The notes: generated from the sequence alone by a model not told the origin. 64,000 nucleotides of DNA from Actinokineospora enzanensis DSM 44649 (GCF_000374445.1 NZ_KB894408.1:178892-242891); one strand, 5' to 3'; counted from the stretch's first letter, positions 34,174 through 42,763 are shown. Made by a program: numbers and translations.

Positions 34174-34898
34174 TCACTCCCGGTCCAGGCCGAGCGCGTC
34201 GTCGATGCTCTCCACGCTGTCGTCCGCCTCGTCGTCCGGCCGCAGCGCCAGGGCGAGCACGCAGTCCGGCGGCAGCCCGAACAGGCGTGCGGTGAACCAC
34301 CGCCACGACCGCGCTTGGACTGCGGGGTCGGTCAGGTCGAGGTGGTAGACCGCGTGGAAGCTCGCTTCGACGAGATGCCAGCGCGCGAAGACCGCGCACC
34401 AGTCGAACGGCTCCGCGTCGTCTTCGTCGATGATCCATCCGGTGTCCGGGTCGATCCGGACCCCTCCGCCGGGGGGCGGGCATCACCGCCGCGCAGGCCC
34501 TCGGTCCACACAGCGAGGGCGGCCTGTTTGCCGTACAGCTTCCAGGTCAGCACAGTCTGGTAGACCCGCGCGACGTCGTCCTCGGTGATCTGGGGGTCAT
34601 CCGCCGCACGTGCGAGGAAATCCTCGCCCACGATCTGCTTCTCGAACGCGTCCCAATCGGTTTCGGGAAGGTCCGCAACCGCGGTCGCGTCGAGTGGTTC
34701 GCCGGTACGCTCGGCCTCCTCTTGAGCTACCGCCAGCGCGAAGGCGCGCTCGCGGAGCAGCCGGACACGCAGGCCAGTGGTCCATGGCAACGCGCCCCGC
34801 CAGGTGTGGACAGTGCCGTGCACAGGCAGGGACAGGATGTGGTCCTCCGTCTCTTCGACAAAGGGACCGAGGGTGGACAAGTCGGGGAAGGTGGTCAC
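34174..34898 (-). CDS. Tail assembly chaperone, -1 frameshift product (gpGT-like)
   Basis: A slippery heptamer C CCC CCG lies at 34470-34476 (minus strand, zero-frame codons CCC CCG). A -1 shift there opens a well-coded continuation: IDPDTGWIIDEDDAEPFDW, then FARWHLVEASFHAVY, WRWFTARLFGLP and a stop at 34174, giving a fusion of about 240 residues. The conserved place (between tail tube and tape measure) and the low yield of long product are as in lambda gpG/gpGT. The stop TGA is itself part of the repeated GTGACACC boundary motif. Confidence 0.78.
34332..34898 (-). CDS. Tail assembly chaperone, unshifted product (gpG-like)
   Basis: Protein of 188 residues read without frameshift. The N-terminal 140 residues (TFPDLSTLGPFVEET to QITEDDVARVYQTVLTWKLYG) look like a siphovirus tail chaperone; after the slippery site the tail becomes Ser/Thr/Arg-rich and unlike a folded protein, as expected when the main frame is read past the shift point. 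Lies between tail tube and tape measure genes. Confidence 0.75.
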   Translation of the reverse strand: MTTFPDLSTLGPFVEETEDHILSLPVHGTVHTWRGALPWTTGLRVRLLRERAFALAVAQEEAERTGEPLDATAVADLPETDWDAFEKQIVGEDFLARAADDPQITEDDVARVYQTVLTWKLYGKQAALAVWTEGLRGGDARPPAEGSGSTRTPDGSSTKTTRSRSTGARSSRAGISSKRASTRSTTST

Positions 34899-34907
34899 GG
34901 TGAGTCC

Positions 34908-35366
34908 TTACGGTGCGGTGTAGGGCGACAACGCGCCGGAGCCGGTGAAGTTGCACTCGAACGGCTCGACCCCCTTGGCCTCACCGCCCGCGCCTGTCCA
35001 GTTCGCCACCGCCCGGCCACTGAAGCCCTTGCCGGTATCGGTGCGGTACAGGCGGAGCGACACGTACGCGTCGGGACCGGACAGCAAGCCCTTGGTCTTG
35101 AGGTACGCCTGCGCGGGATCGTCGACCTGGGCACCGTCGGGACCGGTGTAGCCGTCGAACCCAGACGCCGCGAGAGACCACTTCCGCATCGTCGTCAGCG
35201 AGTCCTCGAAACCATCCGAGTCGAAGTCGGTGACGTCGACCTCGTTACCGTCGACCGTCAGCTTTAAGTTGCTCAGCCCGTTGAGCCGCACATAGTTCGG
35301 GCTGCCCTCCAAGCCGGTGTCAACCCACACAGACCACTTGCGGGACAGGCGCTTCTTCAGCGTCAC
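34908..35366 (-). CDS. Major tail (tube) protein
   Basis: Protein of 152 residues: KWSVWVDTGLEGSPNYVRLNGL at the start, EVDVTDFDSDGFEDSLTTMRKW with the DVT-x-DSDG segment common to siphovirus tail tube proteins, and a YVSLRLYRTDTGKGFSG hairpin. It precedes the chaperone pair and follows the tail terminator, the normal order. ATG 35366. Confidence 0.85.
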   Translation of the reverse strand: MTLKKRLSRKWSVWVDTGLEGSPNYVRLNGLSNLKLTVDGNEVDVTDFDSDGFEDSLTTMRKWSLAASGFDGYTGPDGAQVDDPAQAYLKTKGLLSGPDAYVSLRLYRTDTGKGFSGRAVANWTGAGGEAKGVEPFECNFTGSGALSPYTAP

Positions 35367-35369
35367 GGG

Positions 35370-35786
35370 TCAGTCCTCCAGATACTCGACGCGGAAATCG
35401 ACCGACCACAGCGGACGGCCGAGCAGGTCGAGCCCGCGGTTGGTGGGGTGCGATGTCGTGGTGGCGACCGTCAGCAGCTCGACCGCGTGCGCGGTCCCGG
35501 CCGCCCACGTGACCGTGTCCGTCCCGTCCAGAGCGGACCGGATCGCGCGGGCGAGGTCCGCCGCCGTCTCCCGGTCACCCGCCGCGCCGCGCACGACGAT
35601 CTGCACGATCGGCGTGACGTAGCCGGACAGGTCCGGCGGTGCCGAACCCAGCAACACGAAGGCGGCGACCGCCGCGTCCGGTTCACCCGGCAGCTCCTCC
35701 GCGTACGCAGGCACACCTGCACCGGGCGGGAAGGAGATCCCGAGTCCGAGCGAGGCGAGATGGATGCAGCACGCGGTCGACAACAC
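35370..35786 (-). CDS. Tail terminator-like protein
   Basis: Protein of 138 residues starting at GTG 35786 with GGGGG ahead. It contains a YVTPIVQIVVRGAAGDRETAADLARAIRSAL segment, a typical strand-helix of phage tail terminator/minor capsid proteins that close the tail at the head-proximal end. Ends LWSVDFRVEYLED, as such proteins often do. Three bases before the tail tube gene. Assignment rests on order and fold features. Confidence 0.7.
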   Translation of the reverse strand: MLSTACCIHLASLGLGISFPPGAGVPAYAEELPGEPDAAVAAFVLLGSAPPDLSGYVTPIVQIVVRGAAGDRETAADLARAIRSALDGTDTVTWAAGTAHAVELLTVATTTSHPTNRGLDLLGRPLWSVDFRVEYLED

Positions 35787-35821
35787 GCCCCCGACGATCA
35801 GGCCCGGGTGTCACCCGGCGG

Positions 35822-36178
35822 TCAGGCGTGGTTGATGGCCTCACCGGTCCGCCGCGCGATGTGGTTGACGTACCGGCGAGCCTCGACCTTGAGCGGCCCG
35901 GACAGGAAGTGCGCGACGCGGCCGTCCTGGTGGCGCAGCGTCTCGTCCTCGTGCTGGATCTCCGCGTAGGGCGGCCGGTCGTAGGCAACCTGACCGACTG
36001 TCGACGCGCCGTGCCCAGTGACCTGTTTGGACAGTGACTGGCTCAACAGACCGGTGTCGTAGGGCACGAGGTCCTGCGACAGCGAACCAAGATCGTCGAC
36101 CGCTTCACGGACGCCCTGCTCGGCGCCAACCGCCGACGCAGCCTCAGCGGCTCGTGAAACCTCTTCGTAGTCCCTCAC
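35822..36178 (-). CDS. Head-tail joining (HK97 gp10-like) protein
   Basis: Protein of 118 residues, GTG 36178 overlapping the preceding stop (GTGA). The segment LVPYDTGLLSQSLSKQV and QVAYDRPPYAEIQHEDETLRH matches the HK97 gp10/tail-completion type (P-x-D-T-G-x-L, Y-A-x-x-Q-H). It sits between the stopper and the tail terminator genes, as expected for neck components. Confidence 0.75.
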   Translation of the reverse strand: MRDYEEVSRAAEAASAVGAEQGVREAVDDLGSLSQDLVPYDTGLLSQSLSKQVTGHGASTVGQVAYDRPPYAEIQHEDETLRHQDGRVAHFLSGPLKVEARRYVNHIARRTGEAINHA

Positions 36179-36498
36179 GCCACACCGACCTCGTGATGCA
36201 TCCGGCTGCCGTCGAGCCAGACCGGCGCGTCGACCTGGTGGATGATCCGGAGTCCGTGTCCGTCCTGGAGGTCCAGGCGACCGCCCGGGACGATCTCCGG
36301 CGTCCCGGGCATGAACACGGTCGCGGTGATGACGACCACGGCGCCCGTGCGGGTCTGGATACGCCGCGTCCCGTGCTCGACCCGGCACGGCCCGACAGCA
36401 ACCGGGGCGGCCCACTGCGACCGGGTGCCGGTGTCCGGGAGCGATGCCTCGTACAGCACCGTGCGCGTCGCGCCGACGAACCCCAGCAAGGTCACCAT
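36175..36498 (-). CDS. Head closure/stopper protein
   Basis: Protein of 107 residues from ATG 36498. Beta-rich with RRIQTRTGAVVVITATVFMPGTPEIVPGGRL, typical of small head-closure proteins (SPP1 gp16-like) that seal the connector. Overlaps the connector gene end by seven bases and the next gene by GTGA. Function by order and type; not proven by a unique motif. Confidence 0.65.
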   Translation of the reverse strand: MVTLLGFVGATRTVLYEASLPDTGTRSQWAAPVAVGPCRVEHGTRRIQTRTGAVVVITATVFMPGTPEIVPGGRLDLQDGHGLRIIHQVDAPVWLDGSRMHHEVGVA

Positions 36499-36920
36499 GT
36501 CGGCACGCTCCCGCCAACCATGCCTGCGCTGCACAACGCGTCGAGCGCGGCCCGCGGAACGGGTCGATCCGTCGACCCGACCCGAGCGCCGCGCCCGCCC
36601 GAGACCGTCAGGCTCCCGGCGGTGACGCTGCCTCCGGCCGCGATCACCGCCGCCGCGCCCGTGCCGCCCAGCTCGGTCTCGGCCAGCGTCGCCGCGCGCC
36701 GGTCGCGCACCAGCTCGGCGACCGCGGCCACCACATCCGCACGCACGGTGTCGTCCGCAGGCCGGTCGGTGTCGGTGTCGACCACCGGCCAGCGGATCAC
36801 GTACGGCACCAGCGCGCGGACCGCTGACGCGATCAGCCCGCCCAGCTCGGCATCGTCCAACCCGGACAAGGGAAGCGCGGGCCGGTAGCCGCGCACCTCG
36901 TCGACAGTCGCCCAGATCAT
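36492..36920 (-). CDS. Head-tail connector (adaptor) protein
   Basis: Protein of 142 residues beginning MIWATVDEVRGYRPALPLSGLDDAELGGLIASAVRAL, the usual start of HK97 gp6-like adaptors (a short helix pair that docks on the portal). The central VRADVVAAVAELVRDRRAA helix fits. It follows the large DMFase-like protein gene with a four-base overlap, rather than the capsid gene, because a fibre/lysis cassette lies in between. Confidence 0.72.
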   Translation of the reverse strand: MIWATVDEVRGYRPALPLSGLDDAELGGLIASAVRALVPYVIRWPVVDTDTDRPADDTVRADVVAAVAELVRDRRAATLAETELGGTGAAAVIAAGGSVTAGSLTVSGGRGARVGSTDRPVPRAALDALCSAGMVGGSVPTW

Positions 36921-39304
36921 CGTGCCCCCTGGAGGAAGAAGGTCAGCAGGCCGGAGGTGGGTGGCACGCTCAATCCGTATGCAACGGCCACCCGGTTACG
37001 GGGACCGGCTGGTGCCCCAGTCGCGGGATCGACCGGCGCAGCGTCAAGCCCCGGCCGCAGCGACCGTGGCGTGGCGGCCCGGATCTCCAGGTCCCACAGC
37101 AGGGCGAGCCAGGACGACTGCCAGTCCACGGAGGACGAGGTGACCACGTTCCCGAGTGTCGACTGCGCCCAGCGCGTCAGCCCCTGCCCGGCCCGCCAAG
37201 AACCGCTATTGGCTACCAGGCCACCGGCACCTGTCCGGTGCACCGTCCACCCGCACGTGATCGTGACCGACGTCGAGTAGAGCGTCCCGGCAGCGTTCGG
37301 GCCGGTCGTGCCCGAGATCGAGGTCGGGCAGAGGTTGGCGAGGTTCGCGGGCTGGCCGGTCGAGCCGTCGGCCGCGTCCGCCTCGTCGCCGATCGTGCCC
37401 GCCGGTGCCTGCCACGTCTGACCGCTGGTGAGCGCCTGCACCGCGCTGTTGTTGCGCCAGCACGGGACCGCTCTGCTCGCGTACGGCACGCCGTACCGCT
37501 GAGCCACCGGAGCGCTGAGCCGGAACAGTTGGCCCGTGAGCGCGTTCTCCCGGCGAATGTCCGGGTTCGCGCGCCCGTTCGCCGTGCCCGCGTCCCTCCA
37601 GGTCCCCGTCCAGGCCACCGGGTCGTACCCGGTCCCCGTCCACCCGGGCGCGCCATCGCGGGTGAGCGATTCCTTGTAGCAGATCACCGTGCGGCGAAGG
37701 GTGTCGTCCGACGCATACCGCACCCGCCACAGCGCGGTGTTGCTGCTGTTGATCAGCATGTTGATGCCCGCGGCCTGCACCGCCCGCATCGCGTCGTAGA
37801 CCCGGGTCGTCCAGTACTCGTGATGCCCCAACACCACCACCGCCCGCGCACCGAGCAGCAGGCCCGTGTCCTTGTCGAGGTCCACATCAGACACATAGGT
37901 GAGATCCAGGCCCTGAGCCTCGGCCCAGTGCAACCACGGGTAATCGGAGTCCCACAAGTACGTGTTCGCCTGCGTCGACGCGCACGAGTACGGCCGGTCG
38001 AAGCTGACCGCGTAGCCGCGGTGCGCGTACTGCTCGCTCGTGTCCGGCCCGTACCCGTAGAGCGACCGCCCGGACCACTGCGTGCCCGCGCCGAACCGGG
38101 CACCGTGGTCACCGGTCTGCCCCCAGACGTTGTACGCCTGGTACGTCTGGTCCGCGATGACCACCGGCACCCGGCCCGCCGGGTCCCCGCGCACGACGAA
38201 ATGGTGCTGGTGGTAAGCGGTGGTGTCGTCGGTGCGGCGGAACGTCGCGAGGTAGACGCCGCTGCACGCGTCGACCGGGATCGTCCACGACGCGTTCGTG
38301 GACCAGGCGCACGACGTCGAGCCGAGCACCGGGTCCACTGTCGGCCCGGGCTGGCTGGCCACCGTGCCCGTGATGTACGGGGCGACCAGCCGGGCGCCGA
38401 TGGTCTCCCACCCGTAGTAGCCGAGCCTGCGCAGCTCGACGCGGAACGGATGCCCGGTGCTGTCCACGCGGAACGAAACCGTGTCGCCGGGCTGGTAGGA
38501 CACAGCATCGGTGTAGCCCGCGATCGTCGCCGACGTCGCCGCGACCCCACCGAACCACGCGCTCTGGAGATCCCCCGGGAGGCTGTTCTCCGCTACGACC
38601 GGATTCGCTGGCGACGGATTCGACGGGATGCCGGTGCTGTCCGCGTAGGCGGCCTGCGCGATATGAACCAGGTCTCCGCCCCCGTTGACCCACATCGTCG
38701 TTGCCTTGTACTGCCCGGCCGCCAGCGTCGCCGGGAAACAGTGCGCGGCGTCGATGTCCGCGCAACCGTTGGCGTAGATCAGCTTCGTCCCGCTGCCCGG
38801 CTGGTGGGCGCCGTTCGCGTAGAAGCGCCCGAGCGGCCCAAGCTGGCGCAGCTTCAGCACCTCGTCGGCCGCCGTGTTCTTCTGCACAGCAGCCCCGACG
38901 AACAACACAGCCGGGTCGGCGACGCTGACCGCGGTTGGTACCTCCGCCACGATGTTGCCGTTGGTGCCCGCGCTTCCGGCGACGTACTCCCCGGCGTCCG
39001 TGTGGTACACGGTCACCACGACGTTCTCGTCACCGTTCAGAGTCACATGCAGAACGGACTCGCCACCGGTCGCTACGGCGTCATGGATCGACACGTCGAG
39101 CGCGGACAACGCCTGCGCACGGCGGACGAACGCCGTGCCGGACGAGTTGGTGAACCGGATCGTCGGCTGCGCGCCACCGGACGCGACCACCACGACGCGC
39201 GAGCCCGCGACGCAGGAGTCGGCCAGCGCGATGGTGTAGGTGGCGCCCGCGCCAGCGAAGGCCGTGGTGTGCGGGTGGGTCTGGGGTGGATGCAGGTGTC
39301 TCAC
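36917..39304 (-). CDS. Large phage protein with N,N-dimethylformamidase beta-subunit-like region
   Basis: Protein of 795 residues, GTG 39304 overlapping the preceding stop (GTGA). Residues 1-130 are a beta-sandwich-like region with a DNA-phage-particle look (VHHLNGDENVVVTVYHTD-like). From about residue 260 it resembles the C-terminal domain of DMFase beta-subunit-like proteins: SFRVDSTGHPFRVELRRLGYYG, YQAYNVWGQ, VSFDRPY, YVSDVDLDKD, VVVLGHHEYWT and MLINSSNTALWRVRY. That fold is related to class I glutamine amidotransferase-like hydrolases. It sits in the fibre/lysis cassette, so a virion surface or host-envelope role is possible. Function is not known. Confidence 0.7.
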   Translation of the reverse strand: MRHLHPPQTHPHTTAFAGAGATYTIALADSCVAGSRVVVVASGGAQPTIRFTNSSGTAFVRRAQALSALDVSIHDAVATGGESVLHVTLNGDENVVVTVYHTDAGEYVAGSAGTNGNIVAEVPTAVSVADPAVLFVGAAVQKNTAADEVLKLRQLGPLGRFYANGAHQPGSGTKLIYANGCADIDAAHCFPATLAAGQYKATTMWVNGGGDLVHIAQAAYADSTGIPSNPSPANPVVAENSLPGDLQSAWFGGVAATSATIAGYTDAVSYQPGDTVSFRVDSTGHPFRVELRRLGYYGWETIGARLVAPYITGTVASQPGPTVDPVLGSTSCAWSTNASWTIPVDACSGVYLATFRRTDDTTAYHQHHFVVRGDPAGRVPVVIADQTYQAYNVWGQTGDHGARFGAGTQWSGRSLYGYGPDTSEQYAHRGYAVSFDRPYSCASTQANTYLWDSDYPWLHWAEAQGLDLTYVSDVDLDKDTGLLLGARAVVVLGHHEYWTTRVYDAMRAVQAAGINMLINSSNTALWRVRYASDDTLRRTVICYKESLTRDGAPGWTGTGYDPVAWTGTWRDAGTANGRANPDIRRENALTGQLFRLSAPVAQRYGVPYASRAVPCWRNNSAVQALTSGQTWQAPAGTIGDEADAADGSTGQPANLANLCPTSISGTTGPNAAGTLYSTSVTITCGWTVHRTGAGGLVANSGSWRAGQGLTRWAQSTLGNVVTSSSVDWQSSWLALLWDLEIRAATPRSLRPGLDAAPVDPATGAPAGPRNRVAVAYGLSVPPTSGLLTFFLQGAR

Positions 39305-40176
39305 AGCGCGTACCCGTGGATCACACCGAGCACGGACCACTTCCCCTTGGCCGCGTGGAACAGCAAGAGGACGTAGTCGGTTCGGTTCGCGCCCGTCGAC
39401 AGCGCCAGCGACGCGACATCGTCGCCGAGCACTACGCCGGTACCCGCGGTCAGTGTCCGGCCGCCGGTTCCGTCCTGGGTCACTTCGAGCAGGATCATCT
39501 GCCCGTCCACACCGGACGACGGCGCGGCGAGCGTCCGGTTGCCGCCGAGCGTCACCCTGAAGTGCCGCCCGAGTGACGCGTCAACGGACAGCGTCGCTGC
39601 GTCGGTGAGCGCCTGCGGGACGTAGGCCGCGGCCTTGCCGTCCAACGCGGCCTGCAAACCCGTCACCTGCGCGATGCTGTGCGTGTGGCTCAAGGCCGCC
39701 TTGCCTGCGAGCCCGTTGGTCAGGTCAGTCGCGGTGGCCGCGCCCAGGTCAGATGCGGAGAGGACTACCTCGCCGGACGCGTTCGGAAGCTTCCCGTTGA
39801 CCTTGACGACCAGCTGGGAGACGCTTCCGGACGGCGCAACCGGCGCCCGCTCGACGAGCGCCACCGTAGTGTCCGACATCGGCAGCACGATCGAGTAGGA
39901 ACGAGACACCCCGCCGACCGTCTCCACGACGTCGTACGTCGTGCCCGACGGTGACACGTCCGGATCATCCGTCGCCGGGAGCTGCACGGAAAACGCGCCA
40001 GCCCCGTCGAGCGTGACCACGACCTTCTTCGCCACGACCGTGGTCTCGGCCGCGACGTCCTTCAACCACGCTCCGTCGGTCGGGCTGAACGACACGGTGC
40101 CGACCCCCGGGCTCCCGTCGGTGTAGACGTAGGTTCCGGTGACCGTCACCAGTGTGAGGTTTCCGGGGATCGGCAC
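39301..40176 (-). CDS. Tail fibre/receptor-binding-type protein
   Basis: Protein of 291 residues. N-terminal beta domain (LTLVTVTGTYVYTDGSPGVGTVSFSPTDG) like the upper part of phage tip proteins, then a fibre repeat HTHSIAQVTGLQAALDGKA, the very common collar/fibre repeat, and a C-terminal beta domain (GRHFRVTLGGNRTLAAPS) ending in FHAAKGKWSVLGVIHGYAL. Likely trimeric and surface-exposed. It is directly followed by the DMFase-like gene. Its place next to holin and endolysin, not next to the tail tip genes, is unusual. Confidence 0.75.
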   Translation of the reverse strand: MPIPGNLTLVTVTGTYVYTDGSPGVGTVSFSPTDGAWLKDVAAETTVVAKKVVVTLDGAGAFSVQLPATDDPDVSPSGTTYDVVETVGGVSRSYSIVLPMSDTTVALVERAPVAPSGSVSQLVVKVNGKLPNASGEVVLSASDLGAATATDLTNGLAGKAALSHTHSIAQVTGLQAALDGKAAAYVPQALTDAATLSVDASLGRHFRVTLGGNRTLAAPSSGVDGQMILLEVTQDGTGGRTLTAGTGVVLGDDVASLALSTGANRTDYVLLLFHAAKGKWSVLGVIHGYAL

Positions 40177-40182
40177 GGCGGA

Positions 40183-40446
40183 TCAGTCCTTCGCGGAGGG
40201 CTGGTAGGTCGGGGTGGTGGTCGAGCCGGTCAGCAGGACTGCGAGCCAAGCCGGAGACCTGCTCGCAACCCACCGAGCCGCCTGGTATACCGCCGCGAGT
40301 GCGACCGGCACCAGCACGATCTGCCCAAGCCCGTCGACCGCCGTCACCACCTCGGTAGGCAGGCCGAGCGAGACCAGCCACGCCACCAGCGCGGCCCACA
40401 GTCCTGGCACGACGGTGCGTACCCACGCGGTCAGCTTGTCGCCCAT
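40183..40446 (-). CDS. Holin
   Basis: Small membrane protein of 87 residues with two hydrophobic helices (VVPGLWAALVAWLVSLGL and IVLVPVALAAVYQAARWV) and a short polar C-terminus. It lies three bases after the endolysin gene. Such size, topology and position are those of phage holins, which open the membrane for the endolysin. No unique sequence family was recognised. Confidence 0.75.
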   Translation of the reverse strand: MGDKLTAWVRTVVPGLWAALVAWLVSLGLPTEVVTAVDGLGQIVLVPVALAAVYQAARWVASRSPAWLAVLLTGSTTTPTYQPSAKD

Positions 40447-40449
40447 GTA

Positions 40450-41325
40450 TCAGTTCTCCATTCTGCGCGCGGCGTCGTCGTTGACGGCGGCCGCGAGCTT
40501 GTCGTAGTCGATGGCGGACACGGGCACGCCGTGAGCGGATACCGCCGCGATGAGCTGCTGCACCAGGCCCTCGATCCGAGCTGCGATCTCCCGCGTGGCC
40601 GATGCGTTGGCGTCGAGGTACTTGACCGCACCGGAGAAGGGCAGCGAGTGGTCCTCGACGGGAACGCCGAGCCCGATTCCCCGGCTCATGAGCTCGTTCA
40701 CGGTTGCCGGAGCGGTCGCCTGGGCTGCTGCCCTTGCGATCGCGTCGATGTCCTGTGGGGTCACCACGTCGTCCTCCTGGGACTGCTTGGGGTTGGTAAT
40801 GAGCGCGACGACCGTGCGCCGCTCGGCCGCCATGTCGAGCCTGTCCGGGTCCGGCTTCCTACCCAGCGCGTATTCCTTGTGCCCGCACAGGGATGTGGCC
40901 GGGTCCCAGCCGTACGCTCGGCAGATCGCGGCGGTCCCGATTCGCAGGCTGTCCAGCAGCGCGGCGGGCCACGCCTCGCCCACGGTGTGATCGGTCTCGA
41001 TGCCGATCGCGTCCCTGTTGCCCTGGTTCGCCGCGATCCGGCCCCACCCGGCTCCGAGTCCGGCGTGCCACATCCGGCCCGCCGCGATGACCGTCCACAC
41101 GCCTCGGGTGTCCACCCAGCACTGGGCTCCGTTGTGCGCCGGATCGGCCATGTACGCGGGTTCGCTCGGCGTCGGACCGGGTGGACTCGCGTCGTGATGC
41201 CAGATCACGCCCTTGGGGGCGAATGGACCGTCTGTCTGAGTTCGTGTCGACCACCCGGGGTACTCGACGACCGATATCCCTGCCGCACGGAGGATCGCGG
41301 GCAGGTTCGCCAGTGGTAGCGCCAT
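40450..41325 (-). CDS. Endolysin: N-acetylmuramoyl-L-alanine amidase
   Basis: Enzyme of 291 residues that cleaves peptidoglycan. The N-terminal 165 residues form an Amidase_2/PGRP domain: the zinc-ligand His43 in VIWHHDASP, MWHAGLGAG, GNRDAIGIETDHT and the late CGHKEYALGRKPDP with His149 and Asp159. The C-terminal third (TPQDIDAIARAAAQ to RRMEN) is helical and may bind the cell wall or multimerise. ATG 41325. The holin follows three bases downstream. Confidence 0.92.
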   Translation of the reverse strand: MALPLANLPAILRAAGISVVEYPGWSTRTQTDGPFAPKGVIWHHDASPPGPTPSEPAYMADPAHNGAQCWVDTRGVWTVIAAGRMWHAGLGAGWGRIAANQGNRDAIGIETDHTVGEAWPAALLDSLRIGTAAICRAYGWDPATSLCGHKEYALGRKPDPDRLDMAAERRTVVALITNPKQSQEDDVVTPQDIDAIARAAAQATAPATVNELMSRGIGLGVPVEDHSLPFSGAVKYLDANASATREIAARIEGLVQQLIAAVSAHGVPVSAIDYDKLAAAVNDDAARRMEN

Positions 41326-41349
41326 GCCGGTGAGCCTGAGGCCCGGGTG

Positions 41350-42264
41350 TCACCCGCCGAGATAGTGCGCGGCCAGCCGGGCGTAGTAGGGCACCGCGGA
41401 CGTCGGGCCGTCCCAAGCCGCAGCGCACGTGATCGGCGCCAGGTGCTCCGGCGCGAGCACCAGTCCATCCCAGGAAAGCGACTGCGACAGAACGCCCCAC
41501 CCTGGGCTGCCCGAGCCGCGCATTCGCCGGTCCCGGATCTCACCGCCCGCGGCCTCGAAACTGCCTCCAGGCCAGGACATCCACACCTGGCTGATGCCCG
41601 CCGCGACCGCATCGGACGTGAAGTCGCATCGGATCGACCAACGGCCAGGGACGTTGAGCAGCAGACGCCCGCTCCCGTCGATACTGGCCACGCCGTCCCG
41701 CTGCTGCGTGTCCGCAGCCCATGCGGCGTTGAAGTTCTGGCCCCCGGCACCGACCGTGACCGAGGACGTCCACACGTGCCGGGCGCGCTCCGTCGACACC
41801 GGACGCCACTCCGGCGTGAGTCCGCTGTAGTTCTGCGCGGACCCGGACCCCGGACAGGTGGCCCGCCACATCGGCAGCTCCCACAGCGTGTCCGTCTGGG
41901 TCAGGGCCGGCGCCACCGGCGAAGCCGACGGGGTGCCGACCTTGATCACGGGCAGGATCGAGTTCGCCGACCGATCCAGCTTGAGCACGAGACGATCGAT
42001 ACGCGGGTTGCTGTTCGTGTTCGCAGCGGCCGTCTTCGCCTGTGCGGCCGTGTTGCGATACCGGTGGCCGCGCACCCACCCGGACAGTCCACTCGGGATC
42101 GTAAAAGTCAACCCGGACCCCAAGGTCACCACGGGCGTGCGCGCATCCAGGCCATCCGGCGCCCAGAGGGGAGCCATACCCGCCCACTGGCCTTCGTAGA
42201 CCGGGGCACCATCAAACGGGAAGTACTCGTCAGCCACACCCGGACCATCAGGCGCGGGTGTCAC
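41350..42264 (-). CDS. Phage structural/fibre-associated protein, unknown
   Basis: Protein of 304 residues (GTG 42264, overlapping the preceding stop as GTGA; a later GTG at 42237 is also possible and starts VADEYFPFDG). It opens with FPFDGAPVYEGQWAGMAPLWAPDG, a segment typical of actinophage baseplate or fibre-region proteins, followed by RYRNTAAQAKTAAANTN and a beta-rich C-terminus (WSIRCDFTSDAVAAGISQVWMSW). The start of the gene and its stop both coincide with the repeated GTGACACC motif. Likely a virion protein. Confidence 0.6.
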   Translation of the reverse strand: MTPAPDGPGVADEYFPFDGAPVYEGQWAGMAPLWAPDGLDARTPVVTLGSGLTFTIPSGLSGWVRGHRYRNTAAQAKTAAANTNSNPRIDRLVLKLDRSANSILPVIKVGTPSASPVAPALTQTDTLWELPMWRATCPGSGSAQNYSGLTPEWRPVSTERARHVWTSSVTVGAGGQNFNAAWAADTQQRDGVASIDGSGRLLLNVPGRWSIRCDFTSDAVAAGISQVWMSWPGGSFEAAGGEIRDRRMRGSGSPGWGVLSQSLSWDGLVLAPEHLAPITCAAAWDGPTSAVPYYARLAAHYLGG

Positions 42265-42581
42265 TCCGGCCGGACAGCCTGTTCGACCCGATCCACCACG
42301 TCCCGCAGGCTGCTACCCGAGTTGGGCAACAGCTCGTGCTCGACGACCGCCAAGCGCTCGACGATCGCGGCCTGCTCCGCACGCACCGCCGCGAGCTGCG
42401 CCATGACCCCCGGACGCGCAGGAATACCCGGACGACCGGGCTCCCCGAACCAGTCATCCGCGAAATGCGCCAGCGTCCGCATGAACGCGAGCGTGGCCTT
42501 GACCGCCCTACCAATGATGATCAACGCCGCGATCACAGCAGCGACGGACAACACCCACGCGACCACAGGAAGATCCTGCAC
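42261..42581 (-). CDS. Membrane protein with coiled coil
   Basis: Protein of 106 residues, GTG 42581. One N-terminal transmembrane helix (VVAWVLSVAAVIAALIIIG), a Pro-rich middle (GEPGRPGIPARPG) and a C-terminal coiled coil (VRAEQAAIVERLAVVEHEL). Actinophages often have such a protein near the lysis genes; it may be a second holin-like or spanin-like component. Two bases separate it from the small gene upstream. Confidence 0.6.
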   Translation of the reverse strand: MQDLPVVAWVLSVAAVIAALIIIGRAVKATLAFMRTLAHFADDWFGEPGRPGIPARPGVMAQLAAVRAEQAAIVERLAVVEHELLPNSGSSLRDVVDRVEQAVRPE

Positions 42582-42583
42582 CG

Positions 42584-42763
42584 CTACCGCCTCCGCTTGG
42601 TCGGGGCGGGCGCGGCGTCGACCGGCGGCTCGTCGACCGACACCACGTCAACCCGCACGACCACGTACCCGATCGCCACGTACGCGCGCTCCAGCTCAGT
42701 CCCCGGGTCGACCCACATCCAGTGCGTCTCGGGCAAGCCCTTCCGCTGTGCGTACCACGGCAT
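42584..42763 (-). CDS. Small phage protein (59 residues)
   Basis: Starts MPWYAQRKGLPETHWMWVDP at ATG 42763 with GGGGGTGG ahead and ends APTKRRR at 42584. Contains YVAIGYVVVRVDVV, a short beta pair. Composition is that of the neighbouring coding genes. It is the first gene after the hairpin that closes the capsid operon, so it may start the fibre/lysis transcription unit. Function unknown. Confidence 0.6.
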   Translation of the reverse strand: MPWYAQRKGLPETHWMWVDPGTELERAYVAIGYVVVRVDVVSVDEPPVDAAPAPTKRRR

